DNA of 64,000 bases from Cololabis saira (GCF_033807715.1 NC_084599.1:2076501-2140500), one strand, 5' to 3'; numbered from the stretch's first letter, positions 43,863-56,082 are shown. Translations and numbers: made by a program. Notes: generated by a model from the sequence alone, not told the origin.

Positions 43863-45930
43863 AATGAATGGGGCCATTTGGCATGGATTTTGACATAAAA
43901 TTTCCTTAAATCACAACTTCATGAAATTTGATTTCATGATTTCATGAAAACTTTCTCGGCTGAATCATCTAAATGTTTCCAGACTCGGTTAACTTCGGAC
44001 CAAAACATACGTATTTAAAACACGAATAACTGACGAAACGGCACCACGCGTGTCTAACAAAGAGCGAGGAAGCCTCGTGGTCTAATCACTAACGTGTCCG
44101 TATAGTTAGTGAACAGGAAGGGAAACAAAGGACCTCAAAAATACACACGTAGTGGCCGCCGGGCGGCGGAGGCCGTCGGCGCACCACACGAATAATCAAA
44201 CAAAATTACAGTAGACACAAGTCAACGTTAACCGCTTAATAAACTAATTATCTGCCCCAAACACAGCCTCACGTCTCCCTGGAATCTGGATCTGGAGGGG
44301 CCACAGTGTCCTGAAGGCTGGAAGAGCTCTCGGCTCTATCAGGTGCCTGATCGACGCTTCTGCAGGGGTTTTTCCGGTAGCGAGCGGCCCCTCTGCTTCC
44401 AACTCTGAAATAGAGAGATAGTGGCATGCAACGGCCAGGCTTTCCTTTCCGGATCTACGGAGCCTCTCACTCCTCAAGGCGCGCAGGACGGTCCACTGTA
44501 AGAAAGTGCGGCTCCCGTTTCATCATCGAGGCGCGTGGGCGTCAAGATCCAGGTGGATGCAGCTTTTCGGGCTAATATGGGCACGCTGACCGGGGAATGA
44601 AGTCTTCTTTGAGAAAGAGCAGAGAAAAGTTAAAAGGAGAGAGAAGCTGGAGTATGTGCAGCGCTCCGTGGTAACAGCTGATAGGGACCTCTCGGTGGGC
44701 AATCCTGGGCGCGTCCCCCCCCCCGACCGGGAAGAGAAAGAGACCGGTTGATCCCGACGGGCTCGTGGCAAGAAACGAAGAGCTGCAGAGAAAAGGGGAG
44801 ATTTCCAGGATCCCGTCGTCATCAATGCCCGCCGGCAGATCTGGACGTGCACCGTTTCAGGCGCCACACCTCCTGGACTACAAAGCCCGGCGGTCTTGTA
44901 GTCTTTACAAAGCGGCCATTTTAGGTGAAACTCGAAGCTGGTTCCCAGACTGAGGATTCAGACAGCTTTAAAGTCGAATTTCACCTAAACACAAATGTTC
45001 ACAAAAGTTTCACACAAAGTAATCACAGTGGCCCAATGAAATTCAAATAAGGATTGAGATTTTAAAATTACTGATTTAAAAGACACTTTATTATAATTAT
45101 TATTTACCGATTTTGAAATTATTTATTTTTGCAACAAATGGGATATAATCATTCCATTATTATGTATATGAATACAAGGCCAAATCAAGTGAGACATAGG
45201 CTACACTATCTTCCTATCTTCTTCATACACTATCTTCTATAGTGTATGAAAAAACACTGTAAGCACTTTGCTGTTCAAAGGTGGTGATGGTGATGACAAC
45301 AGCCCTGCTGTTGCTTCAGGAGAAGCCAGTGCAGAGCAATTGGCAGAAGGTACGGAAGCATTTCTACAGTACAGCAACAACAAAAGCAAAAGTTGCAGAC
45401 ATATGAACACCACCAGACACGGCCTTTTGACATAAACGGCTCTCATTTGTAATAATAGCTTTCTTGGCACTACAGCATTATTCTATTAAGCGATTATGTT
45501 GTTGAATTTTTCTGTCTTTTGCTGACTTGCTGTTATGTATCCCAGCACAAACATGAAACCCTTTACTGTAGGTTGGGGTTCATTAGTATGACGATGTGCC
45601 ACAGGCACAGGCAGCTGATAATCTACATGACATGGCTATATGTATAGCTCTAACCTTGACACTACTTATTATATAAAACCTTTATTCTTTTCTATTAAAG
45701 TAGTACCATCACAAATACAGCAGTAAAGTTACTGTATATTGCAACCTTAGAAATCACAATAGATGGAGTCCGGCGAGCGACTGTACAAGATGGCTGCGTA
45801 GACTTCAGCTCCTCAATCCATAGCTTACAATTTTGTTTATGAAGACCGTTTGAAGGATTTTTTTTCTCTGACAACAGGTTACTTTTGTGTTGAGTAAAGA
45901 ATCGCAACGTTTTTATATGGGATAGACTTC
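43863..45930. other. No recognised gene; locally CpG-rich
   Basis: 43863-43960 has 'gaatgaatggggccatttgg' text linked to the repeat left of the SINE. 44050-44950 is moderately GC- and CpG-rich, with short ORFs on both strands but no domain I recognise. 45000-45930 is AT-rich. It could include an old repeat or a host upstream region; nothing decides this. Confidence 0.4.
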
Positions 45931-45965
45931 GCCTGATGGTGATTTTGAGATCGGGAAAGGGCGCA

Positions 45966-46781
45966 ATGACCGAGTTGGAAGCTAAAATGGACACTGTGCT
46001 ATCAAGGCTAACCACCGTGGACAGCGTGCTGGGGAAAATAGACGTTCGCATTGCTAGCATGGACACCCGTTTTGCTGGTTTTGAGACACGCCTCGATAAT
46101 CTTCAGGGCGAGGTGTCTGGTATTCGGGCGGACTTTACATCGCAAAAAAGGGAAATTGGCAAAGTAAGAAAGGAAGTTAGCGTACTGCAAGCTAACGTGG
46201 AGGCTAACTCCAGCAAGCTAGCTGAGCTTGGCGAGCTATGCGAGCTAAGTTAGCCGACATGGAGGACCGGAGCAGGCGTTGCAACGTGAGGATCGATGGA
46301 TTGTCGGAGGGGACGGAGGGATCTAATGCTATCCAGTTTCTCACTCAAAAGCTGCCGGAGTGGTTTCCTTCTCTTAGCAACCTCCAGGGAGAAATTATGA
46401 GGGCGCACCGCATCTACAACAGCACCGGGGCTACAAACGTGCGGGGTCGTACTCTGATTTTCTGCTGCCTTCGGTACACAGTCAGACAAGATATTCTTAC
46501 CGCTACGAGAAGAAAGCCCCCTTTCATCGAAGGTCGGAAACTACTTTTTTCACCGGATTACAGTGCCCATACAGTGAAGCGACGCTTGGCCTTTTCCACG
46601 GCCATGGATCAAGCCAAGGGCCAATGGCATTGAATTCTTCCTGATCTACCTGGCTACACTCAAAATTAAATCCAAAGCTGGCGCTATGGAAAGCTTCCAA
46701 TCCCCGAGGAAAGCCAAGGAATATATCACGCTGTTGCTGAGAGGATCGCCCGGAACAGAGGATAAAGACATGGACAACTAG
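45966..46781 (+). pseudogene. L1/Tx1-type LINE ORF1 (frameshifted)
   Basis: From the ATG at 45966: MTELEAKMDTVLSRLTTVDS and onward is a heptad-rich coiled coil to about 46230. After a frameshift, MEDRSRRCNVRIDGLSEG (start of the RRM domain) and GEIMRAHRIYN (the conserved RAHR motif) follow. After a second shift near 46630 comes a C-terminal segment with SKAGAMESFQSPRKAKEY, stopping at the TAG at 46779. This order (coiled coil, RRM, C-terminal domain) is that of L1 ORF1p RNA chaperones (Transposase_22). ORF2 is not found downstream, so only ORF1 and perhaps the 3' UTR remain. Confidence 0.8.
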
Positions 46782-47378
46782 CTGGTAACTATGTCCACAG
46801 CCAGCTGTTGTGGCTGCACTTTACTCGGTGTGTTTTTCACTACGTCCTTATTCCACAACGCTGCTTGTTTGTTGACAAGTTGCTGGCCACGGCAGACCTG
46901 CAAGCTAATCTTAGCTGCTGCTGCCGTGTCAGCGCTCATCACTGACGTCACGACGCACGTTAACCGGCTCATGGTTATTGATATGCTGACAGTTTTCCTG
47001 GTTTTGACATCCACTTCCTGAATTACTGCCTTCCATCCAGATTCATAGCCCACTGCCTGGACTGCTTTTCTTTTTTTTTATGTGAGATTGGGGTGTTCTT
47101 TCTCTCTCTGCCTTTGTTTATTTTATCAAGTCAATACCCGGGGGCTGGACTGATATATTAGATTTTTGTAAGGAACGTTATTGCTATTTTTTTATTTATT
47201 TTTTGTTTATTTATTGTTTATTATACTTGCTCGATGGTTCACTGTGATATTTAAGTATTGGGTTGGGTCCTGCTCTTTCAGTTCAAACCCTATGTTCATA
47301 CCAATCGCTGATCGACATTAAGTGTTTATTTTCCTTACTGTTTTGTATGGTTTAATGTTATGTTTTTGGATTTATTTG
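46782..47378. other. Non-coding, T-rich LINE-associated sequence
   Basis: Follows ORF1 directly, T-rich with short runs. It may be a remnant of the LINE's inter-ORF or 3' region after deletion of ORF2. No ORF of note. Confidence 0.4.
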
Positions 47379-47390
47379 TTTTGTCATTAG

Positions 47391-47754
47391 GGCAGCACGG
47401 TGGCTTAGTGGTTAGCACTGTTGGCTCACAGCAAGAAGGTCTCCGGTTCAACTCCCAGGCCCGGCAGGGGCCTTTCTGTGTGGAGTTAGCATGTTCTCCC
47501 CGTGCTTGCGTGGGTTCTCTCCGGGTACTCCGGCTTCCTCCCACAGTCCAAAAACATGCATATTAGGTTAATTGGTGATTCTAAATTGCCCGTAGGTGTG
47601 AGCGTGAGTGTGCATGATTTGTGTGTTTATATGTGGCCCTGCGATCGAACCCCTGCCTCTCACCTGAAATGAGCTGGGATAGACTCCAGCAGACCCCCGT
47701 GACCCTGCAAAGGATAAAGCGGGTATAGATAATGGATGGATGGATGGATGGATG
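47391..47754 (+). mobile_element. tRNA-derived SINE with Rex3-like tail
   Basis: Head ggcagcacggtggcttagtg, gttagcac (A-box-like) and ggttcaactcc (B-box-like); a long conserved body (catgttctccccgtgcttgc, cctcccacagtccaaaaaca, attggtgattctaaattgcc); and a tail aggataaagcgggtatagat plus (ATGG)n. It is flanked by a perfect 12-bp duplication, ttttgtcattag (47379-47390 and 47755-47766). The tail matches the Rex3 3' end seen at 39611-39655 (reverse complement). SINEs often copy the tail of the LINE that mobilises them. Confidence 0.92.
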
Positions 47755-47766
47755 TTTTGTCATTAG

Positions 47767-49080
47767 GGTTATGATGCCACCTTGGGGTTTACAGTAATAT
47801 TGTGAGGGATGTGTCTTTTCTATGTTTCGTGGGAACGTGCTCAGAAATTGATGCTGGTTAGGAGAAGGAGATCATGTTTATACCAACTACTTACCATCTT
47901 GTCTACATCTGTGAGCAATATCTGGAGTATAATGCAACCTAATGGGTGAATTAACTATCCTGGTGGTATCCTGGCCGGTGGGGGCCTTGGGGGCCTGTGG
48001 GGGGGGTTGCCTCATGGCGATGGGGGGGGTGGCTAGGGGGGCTCGGGCGGGGGGCTGTGGCTTGGGCGTCTCCGGGTCTCCCGGGGGGGGCTGGGCCGTG
48101 GACGTGGGGGTCCCACTCGGAGGGCCCGGCCCTGCCTGGGTGGGGGGTGGCTGTCTGCGCTGGGGGGGCATTGCTGCCTTGGTCCTCCGTCGCTGGGCGG
48201 GGGCCAAGTGCCCCTGCGGATGTGGGGACTCCGTGACCCTTGGGGTGTCCGCCGGGGTGGCCTCGGGGGGGGGTGGGGCCGGGTCCGGGGATCGGGCCTC
48301 CCCTGACCGGGGGGTGCATGGGCGGGCACGGCGGCGGGGTGGCACCATTCCCAGGTGTCTATGTCTTATGTTGTCAGTATGAATGGGAGGATGTTGGACC
48401 ATTTCCCCCTCCGTCTGGGGGCTCCGGCGGCGCCGGGGGCGCCCGTGGAGGTACGGTGGGGCCCTGGCCCGGCTCGGAGGGCCGGCCCCCGTCTACTGGA
48501 TGGCCGGTGGGGGGACGCGGGTGTCTTATCAGGGCCGGCTTTGCTGGTCCTGCTTCCTGGCTTCGGCCTCCGCTCCCCCTCCTTCCCCCCCTACACGATT
48601 CATACGCACATAGGCGAAGGGCGGGGGTCCGGGTCGTGGGGGGCATTGTCCCGCGTGGCCCGGCACTCCCCGCCTCACGGTTTTAACAGCAAAATAGACA
48701 CTGCACATTCAACACTTAATAAATACATTTGACAAGGACACGTAGTTCGGGAGGGGGGGGGTCGGTGTCAAATCGATACATGGCCCTCCCCCTCCCTGTT
48801 TTTATGGCATTAATCACATGCACTCAACACCAGGGGCGGGAGGGGGTCCCACATCACCCGCGTTCCCTCACCGGCCTGGGATAGGTGGGTCGGGATACCC
48901 GGGCCTGGCGGGGCTCGCCGTGCAGCCTGGGGCGCCTTCTGGCGGTGCTGGACCCCTCCGGGGAGGGGGAAACGGTGCGTGATTGTGTGTCTGTGTCGGT
49001 GAGAATGCGGTATGGAAGGGTCCTGCCATGGAGGATTCGGGCCTCCATTGGCAGGACATCAAAACTTAATAATTTATCAT
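47767..49080 (+). repeat. G-rich LINE-like 3' sequence
   Basis: From about 47965 the plus strand is strongly G-rich (many runs of 5-9 G), followed by an AT segment with cacttaataaatacatttg, a second G-rich block to 48960, and cattaatcacatgcactcaa. Long Gly-, Pro- and Arg-rich frames on both strands are products of composition. I suspect a 3' UTR of an L1/Tx1 element from its position after the ORF1 fragment, but this is an inference. Confidence 0.4.
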
Positions 49081-49096
49081 TATTATATTATACAAA

Positions 49097-49103
49097 GATG
49101 GTT

Positions 49104-49138
<35 letters not shown>

Positions 49139-49170
49139 GTATAGTATATCATATTATTATTAGTATAGAT
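49097..49170. repeat. (ATT)n microsatellite
   Basis: Imperfect TTA/ATT trinucleotide run. Confidence 0.95.
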
Positions 49171-49194
49171 ATCGGATAGGTGAATGGATGAATG

Positions 49195-49740
49195 AATGGG
49201 ATGCCTGGGTCTGGGGCCCTCCGTTGTCGGGCCTGCACGGGTGTCGCCTTGTTGGGGGGGTTCCCTCTCTCCGGGCCCGTTTCCGGTCCCCCCCGCTGCC
49301 TCTGCGGCGGGGCGCCCCTCTGGTCTTGGAGGGCCACTTCGTGGGGGGCGGGTGCGCCTTCCCGCGTCGGCGGCAGGGGGCGGCTCTGTCTCTCCGGGCA
49401 GGCTGGCCCCCTGCCGGGTGGGGGTCGTTGGCCTGAAGGGTAAGGGCCTCCTGGCCGCGTGTCCGGACCGGACCGGGTGGCCGGGGATTGCCTGGGGCGC
49501 GGTCCGCCGCCGCGGGATCCCTGGCTGCTCCCGCGGGCCCCCTCGGCCGCCGCCGGGGGGGGGGGGGGGGGGGGGGGGGCCTCGCAGGCGGTGGGTTGCC
49601 TCCCTCCTACGTCTCCCCTCTGTGGGGTTGCCAGTGGCCTGGGTTCCGGGCTCTTCCGTGTCAGCCTCTGGTCTCGTGGGTGGCGGGGTTGCTCCCCCCC
49701 TCCCCCACTATAGATACACTTCAGGTGGAACTTTGTTTGG
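49195..49740 (+). repeat. Second G-rich block with 25-bp poly-G
   Basis: Same composition as the block at 47965-48960, with an uninterrupted G run at about 49555-49579. Apparent ORFs in all frames are low-complexity. Poly-G of this length is also prone to sequencing error. Confidence 0.6.
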
Positions 49741-49742
49741 TT

Positions 49743-49746
<4 letters not shown>

Positions 49747-49806
<60 letters not shown>
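49747..49806. repeat. (CA)n microsatellite
   Basis: About 60 bp of CA, with further shorter CA runs to 49873. Confidence 0.97.
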
Positions 49807-49808
<2 letters not shown>

Positions 49809-49878
49809 TCACTTAGTCACACGCATATACACACACACACATGATCATATACATACACACACACACACACACAGACAT

Positions 49879-50896
49879 ACTTACATTACTAAATATCGAT
49901 ATGTTGGTCTCTGCTAAGGCAGTAGGTCAAATAGAAATAAGTAGCTGAGTCTTAGCTCAGCCAGAGCGTTCCCATCTTTGGAGTCAGAGATCCATAGTTT
50001 GATTCCCGCAGTATCCAGACATTTTGTCAGCAATTTTTTTTTTTCTACATCAAAATGTGCGTCCCTGTCCTGCAACGACGCACATTACTTTTCTCATTTA
50101 AAAGCGTTACCGTGGCAACGCTAGACACGAAAAAGTGCACCCACCCTTTCTTCTGATTGGTTCAGACGGAAAAAACTTTGTGCCTCAAGGCCCATAATAC
50201 GGTTTGACGTACATGAACGAAAATCGATAAACACCTGTATCATGTCGCAACTTAAAGAAAAGTCTCTTGGCGCCATGGCCGAAATTGAACAGGAAGTCGG
50301 CCATTTTGAATTAATTGTGTAATTTTGGCGCAATTAATGCCATTCCTTCGGCAGTTAATACGGCCCGAACCGTAACGTGCACCCAGGTGAGTTATACCTC
50401 AAAATGTGCGTCTCCATCTTGCGACTACGCGCATTACTTTTCTCTTTCAAAAGTGTTACCGTGGCGACGCTAGACGCCAAAAAGCGTGCCCCCTTCATCT
50501 GATTGGTCCATATTTGATAGTTCTCCAAAAGTCACCAAATTTTGCATGCAAGCCAGGCCTGGCGATAAATTTGATATTTCATGGTTTGCATTAATGGGCG
50601 TGGCAAAATGGCTCAACAGCGCCCCCTAGAAAACTATTCTCTGCCATAACTTTTGAATGGTTTCACATAGAGAGTCGTGGGTGGTGTCATGGGACTCGGT
50701 ATTGAGTCCTTGACCATAATTGGTGAAAATTAGCCCCGCCCCTTCTTTTGATTGGTTGTCCCTATTTCCTGCTATAACATTTGAATGTTTTGACATAGAG
50801 AGTCGTGGGTGGTGTCATGGGACTCTGTATGGAGTCCTTGACCTTCATTGGCCTGAATTAGCCCCGCCCCTTCTTCTGATTGGTTGTCCCTTTTTT
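49879..50896. repeat. 1.0-kb direct duplication, copy A
   Basis: Starts acttacattactaaatatcg and matches copy B (51186-52203) almost base for base at an offset of 1,307 bp. It contains a tRNA-like segment (gagtcttagctcagccagag ... agtttgattccc, 49946-50010), two diverged versions of a 'cattacttttctc...gttaccgtggc' module (50088-50125, 50430-50470), and two ~125-bp repeats around 'ataacttttgaatggttt' and 'gagagtcgtgggtggtgtca' (from 50645 and 50770). No protein-coding signal. Confidence 0.85.
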
Positions 50897-51185
50897 ATAA
50901 TAAAATTGCCACGAGCCGCCAGTCGCTCTCGTGCTGACTCCCGCTTCCTGATTCAAACGTCTGCCGGCCCCGCCCCCCGACCGATCAGTGGCGCGGAGGG
51001 TGATGACGGCCCCGCCCCCGACCAATCAGCTCCCTGTAATGTGGTGACGTCAGTAATATTCCCGGCTCAGCCCGGTTACAACCTTGGCAGAATGGTTACA
51101 GAAAAAGTAATAATTAAAATAGTAGGGTTTTACTAATATTTATAACTTTCAAATATTTAAAAAAATTAGAAAAAAACTGTTCGAG
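50897..51185. other. Spacer between the 1.0-kb duplicates
   Basis: GC-rich first half with ccccgcccccgaccaatcag-type words, including CCAAT and tgacgtca (51045-51052), then AT-rich. It replaces the terminal part seen after copy B. It may be another insertion or the unit's own 3' part. No gene. Confidence 0.4.
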
Positions 51186-52330
51186 ACTTACATTACTAAA
51201 TATCGATATGTTGGTCTCTGCTAAGGCAGTAGGTCAAATAGAAATAAGTAGCTGAGTCTTAGCTCAGCCAGAGCGTTCCCATCTTTGGAGTCAGAGATCC
51301 ATAGTTTGATTCCCGCAGTATCCAGACATTTTGTCAGCAATTTTTTTTTTTCTACATCAAAATGTGCGTCCCTGTCCTGCAACGACGCACATTACTTTTC
51401 TCATTTAAAAGCGTTACCGTGGCAACGCTAGACACCAAAAAGTGCACCCACCCTTTCTTCTGATTGGTTCAGACGGAAAAAACTTTGTGCCTCAAGGCCC
51501 ATAATACGGTTTGACGTACATGAACGAAAATCGGTAAACACCTGTATCATGTCGCAACTTAAAGAAAAGTCTCTTGGCGCCATGGCCGAAATTGAACAGG
51601 AAGTCGGCCATTTTGAATTAATTGTGTAATTTTGGCGCAATTAATGCCATTCCTTCGGCAGTTAATACGGCCCGAACCGTAACGTGCACCCAGGTGAGTT
51701 ATACCTCAAAATGTGCGTCTCCATCTTGCGACTACGCGCATTACTTTTCTCTTTCAAAAGTGTTACCGTGGCGACGCTAGACGCCAAAAAGCGTGCCCCC
51801 TTCATCTGATTGGTCCATATTTGATAGTTCTCCAAAAGTCACCAAATTTTGCATGCAAGCCAGGCCTGGCGATAAATTTGATATTTCATGGTTTGCATTA
51901 ATGGGCGTGGCAAAATGGCTCAACAGCGCCCCCTAGAAAACTATTCTCTGCCATAACTTTTGAATGGTTTCACATAGAGAGTCGTGGGTGGTGTCATGGG
52001 ACTCGGTATTGAGTCCTTGACCATAATTGGTGAAAATTAGCCCCGCCCCTTCTTTTGATTGGTTGTCCCTATTTCCTGCTATAACTTTTGAATGGTTTGA
52101 CATGGAGAGTCGTGGGTGGTGTCATCAGACTCTGTATGGAGTCCTTGACCTTCATTGGCCTGAATTAGCCCCGCCCCTTCTTCTGATTGGTTGTCCCTTT
52201 TTCCTGCTATAACTTTTGAATGGTTTGACATAGGAAGTCGTTGGTGTTGTCATTTCTGATATGCTTATGGGGGGTGGTGGCCGTGAGTGCGAGGGCCCGT
52301 TCATCGCTGCTTGCAGCTTTAATTTTTTTT
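51186..52330. repeat. 1.0-kb direct duplication, copy B, with element end
   Basis: Matches copy A to about 52203, then continues with another 'ataacttttgaatggtttga' repeat and the ending gagggcccgttcatcgctgc, ttgcagctttaatt and a T run. That ending is common at one end of a widespread teleost repeat; the opposite end ('agggcccgagcac', reversed) lies at 54062-54077. Confidence 0.8.
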
Positions 52331-52779
52331 TTTTTGTATCTATGTTGATGGTTATTTTTATTTGATATCTATGTTATGTAAAATATGTGTTGTATCCTGT
52401 TAATCTCAGTTCCTCAATAAAAAAATGTTATCACAAAAAAAGAAATCATAGTAGATCCCATATGTGGACTTCTATTTGGAGTGCAGTACGTGTATCTGCA
52501 CGCGTATGGGCAAGGCCAAGGTGGCCTGGTTACATGACTGACTCCTGGCCTGAAAAAGTTTCCCAGTCCAGCCCTGCAATGCAATCATTTGTTTGTTTTT
52601 TTTACTTCATTAGCAGAAAATTAGCAACACAACATATTTCCATTGGACTCTAAAAATTGTTAATGATTCTGACAATATTTTGAGATCCAAGTAATGCTTC
52701 TGGCTTCAACACACACCTGAATGCTCTAAACAAGGAAGCTGCAATAAAACAGTTTTTTTTTTTGGGGGGGGGGTTATAT

Positions 52780-54614
52780 CAACCTGATCTCACAAAAATC
52801 CGTGAAATGCCCACGACCTCTCACCATTATTTTCCGTGGAACCAACACGGAAATGGCATAATTCCATGTGAGCACGACGGATATTGTACCTATGGGAAGT
52901 CAATGGGCTCCGTTGTTGTGATATATACACGAATTATTACATTATTATTATGTATATATTATTCTTTATTATAGTGGCTAAGTTATACTTTTTTGCAAGT
53001 TACTGTTTGTTACTGTCAGTTTGTAAAAGCATGTTTTAATGGTGTTTTGATGATTTTTAACCGTATTTTGACAGCGAGTATTTAACCGTGTTTCCTAGTA
53101 TTTAACGTAAATTCGAGTATTTAACCATGTTGTTTGCTGTCGCCATGACGACGGAGGTGGCGTAAGTGATGTGAAATTATTACTTTTAGCCAAAAACACA
53201 AGCGTTTCCTACTTCTAACCAATCATAAGTGGTGCAATAACCTAACCAGACCTTAACCAGAGCGTCGTCCAGCCACAAAATATAATTTTTAATTGCTTTT
53301 GAACCAGGAAGTGAAGACAGGCGATATTTAAATTAATTGTTTTAACCATTCTCCCATTTCGTCAACCACAGGGAATTCCCTGGGCATCCCCTCTACGACA
53401 TAGAGTGACGAGCGGAGATCCTGATCACGTGACGAGTGCCCAGATCGCGGATGTGTGGTCATTGATTACTGTTGCTATGGACGTGGAAGTAAACCATTAA
53501 ATATATTGTGCTTTTGAACGGTAAATATTAAAATAAACCGTACACAGGTACAACTTATATTGAATCACTGTGAATACATCAATATCATTTACATGACGTT
53601 AAATAAACTATCCGAAATAAACAAACATATTTACAATTCCTTAACATACATCATCTAGTTACTATTTCAGGTGCACTACATAATAGATATATTCAATTGA
53701 TATATATTTTTTAAAACGTGTTTATACGTTAGGGTTAACCCAAACTGTATTTGAACTGAGAAATTGACTGAGAAAAGTAATGCGCGTCGTCGCATTACTT
53801 GATGTATAACACACCTGGGTGCACGTTACGGTTCGGGCCGCATTAACTGCCGAAGGAATGGCATAAATTTAGCCAAAATTACACGATTAATTCCAAATGG
53901 TCGACTTCCTGTTCGGTTTCGGCCATGGTGCCAAGAGACTTTTCTTTAAGTTGCGACATGATAAATTTGGTGACTTTTGAGGCACGTTTAGGCAAAAAGG
54001 CCCTCATTTCGTCGGAAGAAGGAAAAAAAAATTCATACAGATACAATAGGGCCATCGCACTGTCAGTGCTCGGGCCCTAATGATATTTTGTGGCTGGACG
54101 ATGCTCTGGTTAAGGTCTGGTTAGGTTATTGCACCACTTATGATTGGTTAGAAGTAGGAAACGCTTTTGGTTTTTGCCAAAAATAAAAATTTCACATCAC
54201 TTACGCCACCTCCATCGTCATGGCGACAGCAAACAACATGGTTAAATACTCAAATTTACGTTAAATACTAGAAAACACGGTTAAATACTCGCCGTTAAAA
54301 TACTGTTAAAAATCATCAAAACACCATTAAAACTGTTAAAACAGCGTTAAAAACATGCTTTTACAAACTGACAGTAACAAACAGTAACTTGCGCGTCAAA
54401 AACTCATAACTTAGCCACTATAATAAATAATAATATATACATAATAATAATGTAATAATATATAATATATAACATATCTATATATGTAGGCCTATATATA
54501 ATATATAATATATATCTATATATAAGATATAATAAAATAATTGCCGTGTCGGTGCCACGGAAAATAGTGGTGAGAGGTCGCGGGCATTTCACGGATTTTT
54601 GTGAGATCAGGTTG
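52780..54614. mobile_element. DNA transposon with ~500-bp inverted arms
   Basis: Ends caacctgatctcacaaaaat and atttttgtgagatcaggttg are flanked by a perfect 8-bp duplication GGTTATAT (52772-52779 and 54615-54622). The arms 52780 to about 53284 and about 54085-54614 are inverted copies over roughly 500 bp, for example cttacgccacctcc / ggaggtggcgtaag and cagtaacaaacagtaac / gttactgtttgttactg. The loop includes a fragment of another repeat at 53750-54080. There is no transposase, so it is non-autonomous. The superfamily is uncertain (8-bp duplication suggests hAT or P). Confidence 0.85.
53750..54080 (-). repeat. Fragment related to the 49879-52330 repeat
   Basis: gcacgttacggttcgggccg and ggccatggtgccaagagact are reverse-oriented versions of motifs at 50350-50385 and 50260-50285. 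It ends agggcccgagcactg-like near 54077. It sits inside the loop of the inverted-arm transposon. Confidence 0.7.
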
Positions 54615-55351
54615 GGTTATATACAGTAGGAGGCACTCACACCCTGATGATCAATGAATCAATTTAATTTCATTAGAAACACATGGCTGATACTTATTCC
54701 CCTTATTCCAGCTCAACCAGTAAGTGTGTACCGTGGTTTGTGCATCTAAAATATACAGGACACTGGACCTTGAGGACCGGAATTAAAGACCCCCGGTATC
54801 GACCATATATGTGTCTACACTGGTACACATCTCAGTATATATACACTGTCCAGCGAATAACTGCTTGCATGCCTGTGGCATGCGTTTTTACTTATGGAGA
54901 ATAAAATGTACTGGCACCAATGCTGTACATAATTCAGTACAATAATGTTTTCAAATACTGTGGTTTGCAATGTGAATTGATAACCATTATGGGTTGTCTG
55001 AAGTTTCTGATCCTTGTTGACTTGGTCAGAGGTCAAAACTGATCCTTGCCAAGGACAAGGACCGGATGAATAGAACCTTTTTCAAATGATCCTAATGACC
55101 TTTGCATTGATGTATTAAAGAATGTGGAAGGAGGCTTCGTCAGGTGTGCTCCAAGCCAGACCACTATGGGGACTTTTTCCTGCCCACAGCAGACTTATTG
55201 TTTAAAATTTTCTATTACAGGGTATGTAGCGTTCCTCTTCTTATGTGTAGAGAGTTACGACTGTAAGATTGATGTGAATCGGCCCCAACCCCCACTTGCT
55301 CTTTTCATGGAGTGCAGGTGCCTAGTTCTCTGCAGCACAAATAGCATGTGT

Positions 55352-55353
55352 GT

Positions 55354-55425
<72 letters not shown>
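55352..55425. repeat. (GT)n microsatellite
   Basis: About 74 bp of GT dinucleotides. Confidence 0.97.
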
Positions 55426-55426
<1 letters not shown>

Positions 55427-55998
55427 AAACATATGTCACTGCCATGCTGTCAGTTCAAGGTAGTAAATTCTCCATCATAACTATCAGTATGATTAAATAG
55501 AGGTACCTGGCCACATCCATCATGACACATAATCACAGAGAAGGTCACACGGGTTTTGGACGAAGGGAAGAAGCTAATGAAGTAGGTGCTTTCAGTGTGA
55601 GTTCATTACTGTATAAGTGCTGTGTATTTCAAGCTTTCATGTCCCATTACTTTTAATTAGGCAAAAGACAGACAGTGAGTGGGTGTATGAATATGAGGGA
55701 GTCACCGGATCCTGTCATCATAACACCAATCATGGTAGCTCAGAATATCTATGGTAACCGCTGACATTATAAACTATATAGCGAATCGCCCATGTTCATT
55801 TTCATTTCAGCTATCGGATTTTCACAGTCATATAAAAGATTAACTGCATCCAAATGTCTTGTATGTCATCAAGCTTTGGTGAAGGAAGTTGGGCGTAGCA
55901 AATTAGACAAGGCATAAAAAAGCACGTGTGAATATCATTAATTTTAAGCCACCTTGTTCAATTAATGTGTTTTTACAATTTACACTTTAGTGTAAATT

Positions 55999-56082
55999 GG
56001 AGGGTCAAAGTATAGAAATTTGAACAACTTCAAAAGCTTTAGGAGGGTCAAAGTATAGAAATTTGAACAACTTCAAAAGCTT
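55999..56082. repeat. 43-bp tandem duplication
   Basis: Two perfect copies of a unit starting ggagggtcaaagtatagaaa (55999 and 56042). Confidence 0.95.

Noticed and set aside
44244..44953. Possible host exon or 5' UTR in a CpG-rich patch
   Set aside because: Short frames on both strands, no recognisable domain, no clear splice-bounded frame. Left as anonymous.
47942..48686. Gly/Pro/Arg-rich ORFs up to 171 residues
   Set aside because: Occur in many frames of both strands in low-complexity G-rich DNA. No conserved motif and no codon bias seen.
49946..50020. Possible tRNA gene
   Set aside because: A- and B-box-like words are present and the D-arm is plausible, but the anticodon and T stems do not pair properly, and it is repeated at 51253-51327 within a dispersed repeat. 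Better seen as a tRNA-derived head.
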